DNA of 64,000 nt, taken from contig NC_085139.1 in assembly GCF_024139115.2 (NCBI RefSeq), positions 71,901,203 through 71,965,202 of the forward strand, read 5' to 3'. Below are positions 22,806 to 33,832 of the stretch, in pieces; position 1 is the first letter of the stretch, and each line of letters begins with the position of its first letter. The notes under the pieces were generated by a model, which made no database searches, was not told the DNA's origin, and worked only from the letters and a program-made list of their open reading frames with translations. Both the position numbers and the translations under genes were made by a program. The stretch is from Armigeres subalbatus. Taxonomy: Eukaryota > Arthropoda > Insecta > Diptera > Culicidae.

Positions 22806-23520
22806 AGAGCCATTTAGCCGAATAACACGCTAAGCTGAAAGTCATTTTGTTCATCCAAAATGTCATTTGGTTGGAAGTGACATACGGCTGAACTATTAAT
22901 TAGGCCAAAAAAACGTCTTTCCCTAGAAGGTTGCTGCAAAACAGAGCCGAAATGGTTGTTTGGCCGATTAGGTCATGTGGCCGAAATGGTCGTATGGCAG
23001 AAAGGGCCATGAAATGCATTTGATCGAACAGATCATACCACCGGGAATGTCATATGTGATGGGCTAAAATGGCCAACAATGTCGACTGGTTCGGTCAAAT
23101 GGCCCTTACTTCCAAACAATCACTTCGGTTAAATGACCTTTTCGATCAAACGAGTTTTTCGTATGTTTCGGCCAAATGAAATATTCAGCCAATGGGCCCT
23201 ATCGCCAAACGACTATTTTGGAGAAAAACGGGGGAGGGTTGTTTGGCCGTAAGGGTCATTTGGTCGAAAGGGTCATTTGACCGAATGGGTCATTTAGCCG
23301 AAAGGGTCTTTAGGGCGAAAGTGTCATTTGACCGAATGGATCATTTGGCCGAAAGGGTCTTTAAGCCGAAATGGTCACTCGGCCGAAAGGGTCATTTTGC
23401 CGGAACGGTTATTTGGCCGAAACGGTCATTCGGTCGAAAGGCTCGTTTGGCCGAAAGGGTCGTTTGGCCAAAAGGGTCATAAGGTCGAAAAGGTCGTTTG
23501 CCCGAAAGGGTTATTTGAAA
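22806..23520. repeat. Degenerate minisatellite, GGCCGAAAGGGTCATTT type, block 1
   Basis: A unit of about 17 bp, clearest at 23225-23515. It is the same family, in opposite orientation, as 33224-33540, and is also seen at 35505-36500, 53215-53672, 54185-55075 and 57611-57775. Units are well separated in sequence but keep GGCC-GAA and GTCATTT. No coding value. Confidence 0.85.
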
Positions 23521-23529
23521 AGTGAATAA

Positions 23530-23920
23530 TTATGAGTAAGAAGAGAGACGTTTCTATTCTCATTCCTCATTTCTCACTTCTCACTGTAAAAAAAATGAGG
23601 AATACGAAATGAGTAGTGAGACGTCTCAGAAGCGCGAAGTGAGTAGTGAATCGTCTCACTACTTACTTCGCTTTTCTCACTTTTACAGCGAGAAGTGATA
23701 AATGAAGAGTGAGAAATGAGACTTCTCACTTTTCACTTCTCATTTTTCTCTTTTCACTTTTAACAGTGAGAAGTGAGAAATGAGAAGTGAGGAGTAAGAC
23801 GTCTCACTCCTCACTTCTCATTTCTCACTTCTCGCTGTCAAAGTCTCACTTCTCACTCGTCTTTTCTCACTTCTCGCTGTTAAAAGTGAAAAGAGAAAAA
23901 TTAGAAGTGAAAAGTGAGAC
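23530..23920. repeat. GAGAAGTGAG simple-repeat block with internal inverted copies
   Basis: Runs of GAGAAGTGAGAAATGAG alternate with their complements (CTCATTTCTCACTTCTC), so the block folds on itself several times. GAGACGTCTC-like junctions occur near 23619 and 23798. A shorter relative is at 33130-33230. Confidence 0.8.
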
Positions 23921-23923
23921 GTA

Positions 23924-23984
23924 CAGATCGGGCTCGATTATCCGGAGTATAGATTTTTTCTTCACTCCGGATAATCGAATCATC
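23924..23984. repeat. Hairpin of pogo/Tigger-like terminal motif
   Basis: TCGATTATCCGGAG (23934-23947) pairs perfectly with CTCCGGATAATCGA across a 17-base loop, preceded by TACAGATCGGGC. The core resembles termini of pogo/Tigger-type transposons. Three direct copies of the complementary motif lie at 33063-33127. The family name is inference. Confidence 0.5.
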
Positions 23985-24380
23985 AGAAAAAATCAAATCT
24001 GCAATCAAATAACGAGAAACTTATGTTTTATTTTACTTGCAGTGGTGTAGTAAGAAGTTATTTAGGAAAAACCCTGAATAATCCACCTAACGGTATTGGT
24101 GACTTTCTGGTGTATAATGGAAAAATAGTGTTTTTGCCATAATTTTTTAGTCAATAGTCCAATTCAGCCAATTTTCAACATGAAATGATAAGACAGGATT
24201 CCCATTTAAATGCAACTTGTTGGTTGAGAATATATGCCTAAAAATGGCAAGACTATTAACGCGCTTTTTGCGCAAAAAATAGACTTCTGGTCATTATTTC
24301 TGAACCCAGAGTTCGATCTAATCAATACGTTACGATTTTTGCGCTGCGAAATTAATGGAATATATCTTAAAGAGGGATAT

Positions 24381-24660
24381 TCTGCAAGATAAATTCCTTA
24401 AGAAAACCTCCAATTGTAACGACATCGGTGCTAATGACGCATTTCGACTTGTTTTATACATGGTCCTCAATGGAAATCGTACTAGAACGAAACGTTTTAT
24501 CACTACGTCGGTGAGAGGAATATTTCCCTGCTTTTTTACGCATTTTTATCAGGTAACGGACATTTTTTCTTGTCTTGTTATGATCGAAAAAGCCTTTTGC
24601 TTCTCGTCTATCGTCGTTAATTATCAATTGAGAGTGAAATCCGCAATTCTTGTTATGCAC
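24381..24660. repeat. Dispersed repeat family, copy B (diverged)
   Basis: Follows the same order of landmarks as copies A and C (GATAAATT, AACCTCC, GCTAATGACGCATTTCGACTTG, then CTATCGTCGTTAATTATC and GTGAAATCCGCAATTC), with many substitutions. This is the oldest of the three copies. The rest of 23990-24926 is AT-rich with nothing recognised. Confidence 0.6.
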
Positions 24661-24930
24661 CCAAACACATCGTTCTATGGTGGCGAGGTTACGTTTTCAT
24701 CTGTCGAATGAGCGACTGCTTTATCAGTTTTACAACCACAATGGATTGATATAAATGGAAAATTTATGGAAAATTTATCTCAAATGCAACAGCTGTATAG
24801 ACAAACTATCAAGTAATTGCATGGAAGAAAAAGAGGGCAAACGGACTACCATGGGAAAGTTCTTGAAGCGAGAAGTTTGTAGACATGTTCTAGAAAAACA
24901 ATTCATTCGTGGAATTTAGATTGAATATAT

Positions 24931-25261
24931 AAAAACAGTCGGAGGACCGGGTGTGAGTAAAAAAAAACAATTTATTTACTCATTACTTAAATTAAGATAC
25001 AATTAATTCACGAACTAAGTCACTGATTAACTATCTAGAATGGGAACTGAATACTAACTGACTGAATTCGATTGATTGGGCCCTACTTAATAGCTAAAAC
25101 TTGATGATACTGCAATTCGGAGGCCAATGGTCTCTGCATGGCACGATGGTCGACGTCCGGTGCAAAGGTGCTGATGTGCTTATTCCTGATGTGGGTCGGT
25201 GTGGTTGTTGCTAAGGGAATTCTGCTGATCGTTCGGTTATTCTTGGGTGTGCAACATAATT
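24931..25261 (-). repeat. 3' LTR of the errantivirus
   Basis: 331 bp, matching 32399-32729 except at four positions. On the coding strand it begins AATTATGTTGC and ends GACTGTTTTT. The env frame runs a few codons into it. The sequence before it on the coding strand (CCCCCCGGAGG) offers only a short purine stretch as polypurine tract. Confidence 0.95.
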
Positions 25262-27012
25262 CCTCCGGGGGGTAAAGAAAGGACGTCCTCGTCCTTGTTT
25301 TGATCCTTTGTAGGGTGTTCAAGATTCTTGGAGATACCAGTTTGTCCTGCTGCATTTTGTCTAAGACGTGGGCTTTTAATTTTGACTACTATTTTCTTCC
25401 TGTGGAGACAGACAAAGATCGTTATTCCGAAAATAATTACCGTTGTGGTTGACAATCCTCCTATTAGGCTGAATATCCAGGTTTGATGGGAAAACTGCTC
25501 TAGTTTGATATTCTCGATGTGCTTTCTGTTGATGATGTGAATTTTTAAGCTTGGAAATGCTCCTTGCAATTCCTTGGTGGGGCTGATTATCTCTGTAGCC
25601 ATAAAGGTTTTGTTGGCTACATTGATGCTGCAGTTGCTGAATGTGATGAGAATATTGCCCGATAGGTTCCTATCGTCTGGTCCACAGCTTGATGATAATT
25701 TGGTTTGATCTGCATTTTGGACTAAAAGTTTATTCTCCGAAATTAGAGTGATTTGCATTTCCAATGATTGTTGTGCATTACAATGGCTTGCTAGACCCAT
25801 GACTTTTGGGTAGGTGCAATTGTCTTTCAATGACTTTAAGCCTGAGTATCGCTGAACGAATTTGTCTGGATTAACAGTTGTGAAGATTTGATCCTTCGAC
25901 TTGACAATGAATCTCGGTAAGTCGATTATTATTTTTCCGTTTACTGTGAGAGGGAAAATATCGATAATTTCAGAAGATCTTTTCTCTATCTCAGGAATTT
26001 CTAGTATGTATAATAATAGATCATGTTTTGTGACTATCTTTGGTATGGCGAAATTGATCGCTTCTTGTGGAAATTCTAGTTTGACTCCTTGATCCTGCAA
26101 TAGTGAATCCATGAAAACTATCTCTTTCAGTGTAAGAAGCTTACTGCTTCACAGATAGAAAAATCCACTGAAACTTACGCCAAAAAGCATGCACATAAAT
26201 GGAACACCATTATTGGCGTAATTCCACACGGGAGTCAGCCTAAATGTATACAATTTTTGACGTGAATCGTCAATATTGCACACAAGTTGTAAGCAATCTT
26301 GTTAGGAAGAGGACCATTTCAGCGAAGAATAGCGTAAATTTTCGCATGTCAAGTTTTACACGCTGTTTATTTTTCATTATTTTTTTCTGTGTTGCTAAAG
26401 AAATTTTCGCCCTTATTACTGTATCTTGGATTTCCTCAAGTACATCGTTGATGGTGTCAATGTACAATATTAGAGTTAAAGCGTCAATTTCCTCTAATAT
26501 AAGTTTATTGGTAATTGACTGTTGTTTGATTAAATTATTGATGGTGTATGACATCTCTTGAATCCTGTTGTTAATAACGTCGTTCACCCTAATTTGATGA
26601 TTGTTTTCGTTTATAAGCTCATTCAAAGTTCTGTTAATAAGCCTCAAATCGTCCGCGTCGGGGCTGCCTGCCATCCATTTCCACGTTTGACCAATTTTGT
26701 CCCAGCGTTTGTGTCGTCTATTACTAATAGGTTTCAATTGGTAAAAGTTGTTGACTAATGCCCTACTTGAAATAATAATTTTGACATTGGTAGTTTATTA
26801 TCTGTTCGTTTGGCTATTTCGCTAAAAAGAAGTACGTTAATCTCTATATTAGTCAAATTAATTGGATGAATGATTTTTGTTACGCCTGTTTGGATTTTAC
26901 ATTCTCTAAGTTTAAATAAAAGTACAGGGTCAGAATAAAGATTTCGCATTTCTAAATGTTGTGAATTAATCAATGTTGAAATTAGGTTAAAAAATATGAG
27001 AGACAATAACAT
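25237..27012 (-). pseudogene. env: Errantivirus env, broken into three frames
   Basis: Envelope-like glycoprotein remnant, which in errantiviruses is made from a spliced RNA and sits in membranes. Three open segments lie in order. 27012-26755 begins with a hydrophobic signal-like stretch. 26737-26270 begins with a basic furin-like site (R-H-K-R near residues 8-11) and a helical region. About 26149-25237 contains cysteines, N-linked sites and a transmembrane helix near residues 212-236 of the 291-residue frame, with a short basic tail. The frame changes near 26740-26760 and again between about 26290 and 26150. The C-terminus overlaps the 3' LTR. The signal, cleavage site and membrane anchor support the call; the breaks make this copy non-functional as read. 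Confidence 0.8.
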
Positions 27013-27146
27013 GTTTAAGCTTGAGTTGATTTAATTCTTTTAATTTTATTCTTGTGTCGTTTAATGTTTCTACTGTTTTTAAAAGTTCTATCAGTGACTT
27101 CTTGTGCAATAGTTCGTCTAGCTCTAGGCTCTAGTTTTTTCTGATA

Positions 27147-30100
27147 TTAGGTTTGATGAAAACCCTTTTGTTGATCATTAAAAATAGGGGGCTCTTCTTT
27201 ATATTTAATCTGCTTGCTTTGTCTATCTGCCGCCCTGTCTAAATTTGATTTTACCTTAATGAAAAGTTCTCGTGCCGATTCGTCAATTTCTTGCCGGATG
27301 ACAACGTTCTCCTGATTGAACAAAACCTCGTTTGGAGTAAATCCCGTCGAAGAGTGGACACTGGAATTATAGAAAGAAACTGTTAAGTGGATAAGGGCAA
27401 CTGTATTTAAATTCGGGAATTTGTGTTTATTTGCGTTTAGCGTCTCAATTATCGTTGAGTGGGTTTTCTCAACCTGGCCGTTGCTTTCAGACGATGATGC
27501 GTATTTTAGGCAGGTTCCAATGCTGTCCAGATAGCTCCTTAGTTGAACGGACCTGAAAGTAGTCTCATGATCGGTGATTATTTCTCTGGGTGTACCAAAT
27601 GTAGCAAAATATTGCGCTAAAGCGTTTTTAACATCTATAAGATTTTTAGTATCCATTGGTAACAGTTGTGTGTGTTTAGAAAATGAATCCACAAGTGATA
27701 AAAAGTTGAGTCTGTCTATCGAAAATATGTCCATATGGACTCTGTCCATAGGTTTATCGGTTGTGGGTCTGGGAGAAATTTTGATATTGTAATGTTTCCT
27801 GTCATATTTATGGGTATTGCAAATAGTGCAAGTGTTCACTAAACTTTTTATTTTCGCATGCATTCCGGGGAAAAAGTAACTACGTTTGGGTTGATTCTCA
27901 TTTTCATTGATTCCTCTATGTGCGTGCACGTTCATGTTCTTTTGATATTAATGCGTTTTGTCTATGTTCGTTACCTACGTCTTCGACTCTGAATTGTGTT
28001 AATACAAAATGACCTGATTTATTAAAATGTTTCTTGTATACCTCTTGTATAAGGACCATTATGCTGTCGGGAGCCATAATAGCAGATTGTCTATTATTGT
28101 GGAATCTTTTTAGAACATCTAAAATGGACTGTTCGTCAAACTGTTTCATGCAAATTGTTACTCTATGGTAGTGGGGAAAGGGTGATTCTTTAATTTCTGT
28201 TTCGATACGAGAAATTTTAAAAATTATTTGATTTCTAAAGTAATTTATCGGTCGTTCCGTACAGTGAATGTAATCGTCATCAGAAGGGTTTGCTGAGTGT
28301 ATTGTGTCTGCGTCTGTCGTTTCGTTTTCATCATTCGTTTCCGAAGGTGGACTGGTTTGGTGGGAAAAATTATCAATACTCTCAGAAGTTTCAGAATTAT
28401 TTATTATTGGACTAGTCTCAGTTTCAGTTTTTCGGCTCAGGGCATCTGCAACGACATTTGCTTTGCCCTCCTTATATTGTACATCATAATCAAAACTTTC
28501 TAACTCGAGTCTCCATCTTAAAATTTTCTGATTTTTAACTGAAGTTTTGATGAAGGTTAATGGCTTATGATCCGTAATCAATGTGAATTTGTTTCCGTAT
28601 AAATAAGAACGATATTTTTCGACGGCCCAAATGATTGCCAGAGCTTCTTTCTCCGTTGTGGAGTAATTTTCCCCGCTCCATTTAGTGTCCTGCTTCCAAA
28701 TGCTATTGGTATTTCTTTGTTATCTTGAATTTGTGAAAGAACCGCTCCTAATGCATAATTACTAGCATCAGTAGTAAGTATGAATGGTAAATCATAATCA
28801 GGGTATGATAATATCTGATCAGAAGTCAAAATGAGTTTTAATTTTTCAAATCCTTTTTTATATTCTTTATCGTTTGTATCCACAAAGATGTCCTTTTTCA
28901 AATATTTGGTAAGCGGTTTAGCAAGTTTCGCGTAATCTTTTATAAACCGTCTATAATAGCCTGTTAAACCAAGAAATTGCTTAATTTCTTTCTGCGAAGC
29001 GGGTGATTTCCAGTCGAGTATTTTAATAATTTTCGAGGGATCTGGTTTTACTCCTTCTGGGGTAATAACATGTCCTAGAAATTCAGTCTCTTTCTTCAAG
29101 AACTCACATTTGTCTAATTGAATCTTGAGATTGAAATCTGATAGTCTTTTCAAAACTTTTGCGATATTTTCCAAATGGTTCTTCAGATTGAATCCGATGA
29201 TTATTATGTCATCCAAATAAACATAACAAATCGTTCCAATATAGTCGGCTAAAATGTAATTCACTGCACGCTGAAATGTAGCAAGTGCATTTTTGAGGCC
29301 AAAAGGCATCCGAACAAATTCGAAATGACCCTGCGCCGTAGAAAAGGCTGTCTTTGCTTGATGATTCGGATCCATTTGAATCTGGTGGAAACCAGATTTC
29401 AGGTCAAGGGTGGTAAAATATTTCCCTAGACTATCTAAAATATCTTCGATCTGAGGAATGGGAAATTTATCATTTACCGTTTTTTCATTTAATTTACGGT
29501 AATCAATCACAACTCTGACTTTTCGTTTTCCCGAAGCGTCAGTTTTCTTGGGTACAACCCAAATTGGTGAAGAGTAGGGACTGGTAGAATGGCGGATAAT
29601 TCCATTTTCCAACATGTCTCTAACTTGTTCTTCAACATCTGCCTTAAAATGATGAGGGTAGCGATAAGATTTAGTGTATACCGGTTCATCATCCTTAGTA
29701 ATAATTTTGTGTTTGATAGCCATAGTGGCTGTCAATTTCTCATCTTTTTTCAATAAAACTTGCTGGTGTTGTAGTATTACTGATAAAAGTTCATGTTTCT
29801 CTAATTTCGAAAGATGCTGAGTACGGATAAGCTCATTGATTGCATCTAACTCGAGATTGTTCTCCGAACTAATTGGAATAGGAGTAATGGTTTCGAAATT
29901 GTTTACTCTTAATCCAATTTTTGGTAGATTTTCCTTGAATTCTTTACATGTAGTCATAACATGAATAGTAGATTTACTATTGCATGAATTATATAGGCCT
30001 GGTTAAATTATAATTTGTTTGCTTAACTTTTGAGGTGTTGGGACAAACCAGTCTCCATCAGTTGTTGTATCGATGGTGATGGTGTGGTGAAAAAGTTTAG

Positions 30101-30600
30101 CCGTGGGATAAAATTTCTGAAAACCAATTTTAATCCCGTTTATTGTGACGGTACAATTGTTAAAATCGATGGTTGATTTAGTTTTGGCTAGGAATTCGGA
30201 ACCAATAATTCCGTCAAAAAAATTATGAAATTTCATTTCGTAGTATGTTTGTTTTGGAAGATTATGTCCTAACAAATTAATTTTCCCTTTTCGATTAATT
30301 GAGTATGTGCCTGAAATAGTAGTTTTAAGTGTGTTTTGTGTCTTTGGAATTATGCCTGGTCTCAAAACATTTTTGTTCGCTCCGGTGTCTAAGAGTAATT
30401 TCAATTCTTCATCAGTTTTTGAATTTTTGCAGCTTATATAAGGTAAAAAATTCATGTTATCGGGGTTCTCGAAGCTGTTTGCCAAAAATTTATGGAGAGC
30501 TCCGTTTCATCTTCTGAAGCACTAACGTTATCTTCATCTATTGGGGGTTCCTCTAATTCATTATTATTTATCTGTCTCCTATTGAGGGTAGTTTACTATT
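27147..30600 (-). pseudogene. pol: Errantivirus pol (PR-RT-RNaseH-IN) with one stop and two frameshifts
   Basis: Pol overlaps the end of gag in the -1 frame, as usual for errantiviruses; I could not identify a clear slippery heptamer. Protease: D-T-G-A at residues 33-36 of the frame ending at 30003. An in-frame TAA at 30003-30005 separates it from RT (29957-28578), which has T-L-D-L (residue 185) and Y-L-D-D (247-250). RNase H begins with T-D-A-S (D397), then the frame shifts at about 28665-28680 and continues in 28581-27916. A second shift near 27920 leads into integrase (27935-27147). Integrase has zinc ligands H-x-H and C-x2-C, and catalytic D69, D122 and E156. Spacing D122 to E156 leaves 33 residues, slightly under the usual 35. 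All domains are recognisable and fresh-looking. Confidence 0.9.
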
Positions 30601-31563
30601 TGTAGATTGTGTATCCATAGGATGAACTTTTTGGAAAGTATGTTTATGCGTATTGTTATCAGTACTCTGGCTAGAGGGAAGTGGTGGATTTACTGGCTTG
30701 AACGAATTTGGTTTTTCATGTTTCAACTGTAGATTATTATTCTTATAAAATTTCGGATTATGCTTATCGGTCATGTTTTGAGCGGTGATTTCCTGGGATC
30801 TAAATTTACATAAGAAGGCGTAAGCGTCTTCCAAGTCACTTGGACGTGCTGCCTGGGCATATCCAAAATACGGTTCCTTTAATCCAGCTATAAAAGCTGC
30901 TAATGCGTCAGCGTCTATAAAGTCGCATATTGCATCCCAATTATCTCGATACTTTTGATTTTGTTTAGCAATAATTTTAATATTTTGGACTATTTCTTTT
31001 GTCTTTTGGTAGTATCGTTGGATACTAACCCCTTCAATCATTTTATTCTGCCAAAGTTGGCATTTGTATGTGGACAATTCTTGTCTGTCACCAAGGGTGG
31101 CAACGAGAATGTCTTTAATTTCTGAAAAAAACTGAGGATTGCCTGCAAGACATACTATGTCTTTTGCTCGGCCCTCAATTTTGTTTATTATAGCCATGGT
31201 GTACATTTCAAATTGTTGGTCTGATACTAGCGGTTTAAATGCGTTAACAGTTTTTTCTGTAGTTTGTATCCAATTAGAGAGTTGTTTTCTATTGCCAACG
31301 AAAGACTGAATCGCTTTGATGGGATCGGGAATTCTAAATAAGTCGTTAAACGTTTGACGGGAATCAGGTTGCATTGCACTATTCTCCGTCGGACTAATGT
31401 TTCCTGAAGTACCGTTCTGCTGAGTTAGCGCATTCAGGGTTTGTTGTTGTTCGTTCTGAGTTTGTTGAATGATATGCAGTGTTTGAGCTAGGGTGCTAAG
31501 CTCGGTAGCGATATCTTTAACTAAGTTTTCCATATTAGATTCGTCTATCGACAAAGAGCACAA
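30568..31563 (-). CDS. gag: Errantivirus Gag, 331 residues, intact
   Basis: Structural capsid-like protein of the retrotransposon, which would assemble the particle that packages its RNA. The frame is open from the ATG at 31563 to the stop at 30568 and is the only intact gene of the element. The N-terminal third is glutamine/asparagine rich with a helical start. The central part has the D-P-I-K-A-I-Q-S-F-V-G-N and W-Q-N-K-M-I-E-G-V-S blocks typical of errantivirus capsid regions. No CCHC zinc knuckle is present, as in several members of this group. A downstream ATG in the same frame (near 31533) could also serve. Pol follows by -1 overlap. Confidence 0.85.
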   Translation of the reverse strand: MCSLSIDESNMENLVKDIATELSTLAQTLHIIQQTQNEQQQTLNALTQQNGTSGNISPTENSAMQPDSRQTFNDLFRIPDPIKAIQSFVGNRKQLSNWIQTTEKTVNAFKPLVSDQQFEMYTMAIINKIEGRAKDIVCLAGNPQFFSEIKDILVATLGDRQELSTYKCQLWQNKMIEGVSIQRYYQKTKEIVQNIKIIAKQNQKYRDNWDAICDFIDADALAAFIAGLKEPYFGYAQAARPSDLEDAYAFLCKFRSQEITAQNMTDKHNPKFYKNNNLQLKHEKPNSFKPVNPPLPSSQSTDNNTHKHTFQKVHPMDTQSTNSKLPSIGDR

Positions 31564-31631
31564 TAATGGAATATCGGTTTTTAAGGGTACGTGTGAGTAT
31601 TCCTCTGAATGATCCGATTGGGTATCCTCTG

Positions 31632-31877
31632 ATTCCGAATCGTTGGAATTAGAATGAATGAAAAGTTGCCTAGCTCTGTGTAGGGCAGACTTATTCTTAT
31701 TAACTAATTAATTATTCTTATTATTCTTAATTATTCTTAATTATTTTCCGATTAATTATTCCGAATCGTTGGAATTAGAATGAATGAAAAGTTGCCTAGC
31801 TCTGTGTAGGGCAGACTTATTCTTATTAACTAATTAATTATTCTTATTATTCTTAATTATTCTTAATTATTCTTGGT
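31632..31877. repeat. 126-bp tandem duplication in the leader of the errantivirus
   Basis: The segment starting ATTCCGAATCGTTGG at 31632 is repeated from 31758. Both copies end in AT-rich TTCTTAATTA runs. It lies just upstream of the gag start on the coding strand. Confidence 0.9.
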
Positions 31878-31982
31878 TGCAGCAACTCCAATGTGACTGG
31901 ATTTGGTCGCATATGAGTTGCAGTGACTTATATATGACAAGTGTGCTACTCGGGTTAGGCATTCAATATGGGATCGTGGGCT

Positions 31983-32301
31983 CTATCTTGTAGTTTTCCA
32001 CACGAAAAGGTAGAATATACACCTATCTTGTAGTATGCACTATTCAAATTTAGCACTAAATTCTTCAAGAAACACCTATCTTGTAGTATGACTCTGTTCA
32101 AATAAAGCACTGTCTGGGAGGTCTATCTTGTAGTGCCTCTCCAGAATGGAAGTATCACTTTTACACTTTTAATAAAAAGGAAAAGATTCACTTACCTGAT
32201 GGTTCGGTCGTTGAGTGTTGGTAAAGTTGGCGGCGGTGACCTCGAGTCGTCTTCGCTTTAACAATCACAAAGAGATGGATGCGGCTGCTCTATCTTGTAG
32301 T
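31983..32301 (-). promoter_or_regulatory. Five copies of a 12-bp motif in the errantivirus leader
   Basis: CTATCTTGTAGT occurs identically at 31983-31994, 32023-32034, 32076-32087, 32123-32134 and 32290-32301 (ACTACAAGATAG on the coding strand). In gypsy the same part of the element carries an array of Su(Hw) sites that acts as an insulator. The motif here differs, so only the position is comparable. A protein-binding array is inference. Confidence 0.6.
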
Positions 32302-32384
32302 GGCTGCTTCTCCGGATCACACTTGGTGGGAAATTGTTAGTATAACCACCAGCACTGTTATTACAACTTCACTTTACTTAACGC

Positions 32385-32399
32385 CGTACGGCTGCGCCA
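32385..32399 (-). promoter_or_regulatory. Primer binding site, tRNA-Ser type
   Basis: Directly after the 5' LTR the coding strand reads TGGCGCAGCCG, sharing the T with the LTR end. TGGCGCAG complements the 3' end of tRNA-Ser, the primer used by 17.6, 297 and ZAM type elements. Confidence 0.7.
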
Positions 32400-32729
32400 A
32401 AAACAGTCGGAGGACCGGGTGTGAGTAAAAAAAAACAATTTATTTACTCATTACTTAAATTAAGATACAATTAATTCACGAACTAAGTCACTGATTAACT
32501 ATCTAGAATGGGAACTGAATACTAACTTACTGAACTCGATTGATTGGGCCCTACTTAATAGCTAAAACTTGATGATACTGCAATTCGGGGGCCAATGGTC
32601 TCTGCATGGCACGATGGTCGACGTCCGGTGCAAAGGTGCTGATGTGCTTATTCCTGATGTGGGTCGGTGTGGTTGTTGTTAAGGGAATTCTGCTGATCGT
32701 TCGGTTATTCTTGGGTGTGCAACATAATT
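32399..32729 (-). repeat. 5' LTR of the errantivirus
   Basis: 331 bp, the partner of 24931-25261 with four differences (about 1.2 percent), indicating a recent insertion. ATAT follows at 32730-32733. Confidence 0.95.
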
Positions 32730-32964
32730 ATATAGAACACCTCTACTTTAGTCCCTCTCATTTCAGATACGTTCCTGTTTCTTCAAATAATCATATTTTG
32801 TATGAATATAATAGTAAAATGTTCATGTGAACTCATGAATTTGATATACAAGCCTAAATTCAAATATCAATATACAAAACAACCGCTTTTTCAACCCCTC
32901 CCACACCCTAGTACATCCCATATTTTTAAAATAATCGTATTGTATATTATAATATTGAAATGCG

Positions 32965-33015
32965 GTGTTGAACTTAATCTGTAGATTAAAAAACACTTTA
33001 ATAAAGTTAAAAAAA
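32965..33015 (+). mobile_element. 3' tail of a non-LTR retroposon
   Basis: GTGTTGAACTTAAT through CACTTTAATAAAG followed by an A run matches, in the other orientation, the insertion at 60036-60113. It ends in AATAAAG plus A-rich sequence, as expected for a severely 5'-truncated poly(A) retroposon. No target duplication could be fixed here because the flanks are A-rich. Confidence 0.55.
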
Positions 33016-33062
33016 ACTATTGAAATAAAAAAATTTAAATTAAAAAAAAATCGAAGAAAAAA

Positions 33063-33127
33063 AATACTCCGAATAATCGAGTCTAAAATTCCGGATAATC
33101 GAACCTCGGATAATCGAGTCCGACTAG
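33063..33127. repeat. Three copies of TCCGGATAATCGA-type motif
   Basis: Direct copies near 33067, 33090 and 33105, the last continuing GAGTCCGACTAG. This is the inverted counterpart of the hairpin at 23924-23984; the shared core CTCGATTATCCG plus TCGG matches 16 of 17. Confidence 0.6.
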
Positions 33128-33129
33128 TG

Positions 33130-33540
33130 CGCTACTCATTTCGCGCTTCTCACTTTCTACAATGAGAAGAGAAAAATGAAGAGCGAGAAGTGAGACGTAT
33201 CTCTTCTCATTCCTAATGTCTCACTTTTCAAATGACCTATTCGACCAAACGACCCTTTCGGCCTAATGACTCTTTCGGCCAAATGACCCTTTCAGTTAAA
33301 TGACCCTTTCGGGCAAATGACCCTATCGCCCTGAGGACCCTTTCGGCCAAATGACTCTTTCGGCCAAATGACCCTTTCGGCCAAATGACCCTTTCGGCCA
33401 AATGACCCTTTCGGCCAAACGACCCTTTCGGCCAAATGACCCTTTCGGCCAGATGGTTTTCGGCCTAATGGTTTGTTCGGCCTAGTGGCATTTGGCCAAA
33501 TGGCTTTCGGCTGAATGGATTTCGGCCAAACAACCCTTCC
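33130..33540. repeat. GAGAAGTGAG remnant and GGCCGAA-type block 2 (inverted)
   Basis: 33130-33230 carries CTTCTCACTTTCTAC and AGCGAGAAGTGAG. 33224-33540 carries about 18 units of AATGACCCTTTCGGCC. The order is the mirror image of 22806-23920. Confidence 0.85.
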
Positions 33541-33734
33541 CCCACAAAATGTAATCTATAGTCGTCTGTCCAAATCTTGATAATGAAGGGACCATCGAGA
33601 TAGGGAGAGATTGAGGAATGGAAGGACAATTGGAATGGAGTACTAGATCTAAAAAAGCTCGTTGCTATGAAAAATGACAACAAAGTAAATGTCATATAAG
33701 TCGAGTCAAGTACGAGACACTGAAGACGGCCTTA

Positions 33735-33832
33735 CATTTGAGGTCGAAATACGTATCTGTCAAGATACAATTAAGTGGTGGAATTCAATGGGATTGTATT
33801 AACTCGTCTTATGACAAGTGAGTCATATCTTG
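33735..33832. repeat. Dispersed repeat shared with 46297-46375
   Basis: GAAATACGTATCTGTC through GTGGTGGAATT to CTTATGACAAGTG recurs at 46297-46375 with moderate divergence. It is possibly the 3' end of a non-LTR element; no ORF is included. Confidence 0.6.

Larger units (their letters stand above)
24931..32729 (-). mobile_element. Errantivirus-type LTR retrotransposon (17.6/ZAM-like), gag-pol-env
   Basis: A complete element on the minus strand. LTRs of 331 bp lie at both ends and differ at only 4 sites by my count. The 4-bp target duplication is ATAT (24927-24930 and 32730-32733), the preference known for 17.6/297-type elements. Order from the 5' end is LTR, tRNA-Ser-type primer site, a long leader with a repeated motif, gag, pol (protease, reverse transcriptase, RNase H, integrase) and env. 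The env ORF places it with insect errantiviruses. Pol and env are interrupted, so this copy does not encode full proteins as it stands. It sits between inverted blocks of simple repeats. Confidence 0.93.

Noticed and set aside
23924..33127. A complete pogo/Tigger transposon bounded by the CGATTATCCGG motifs
   Set aside because: The motifs are inverted and share a 17-base core, but the terminal bases do not align cleanly with TA on both sides, and no transposase lies inside. Kept only as an inverted-repeat observation.
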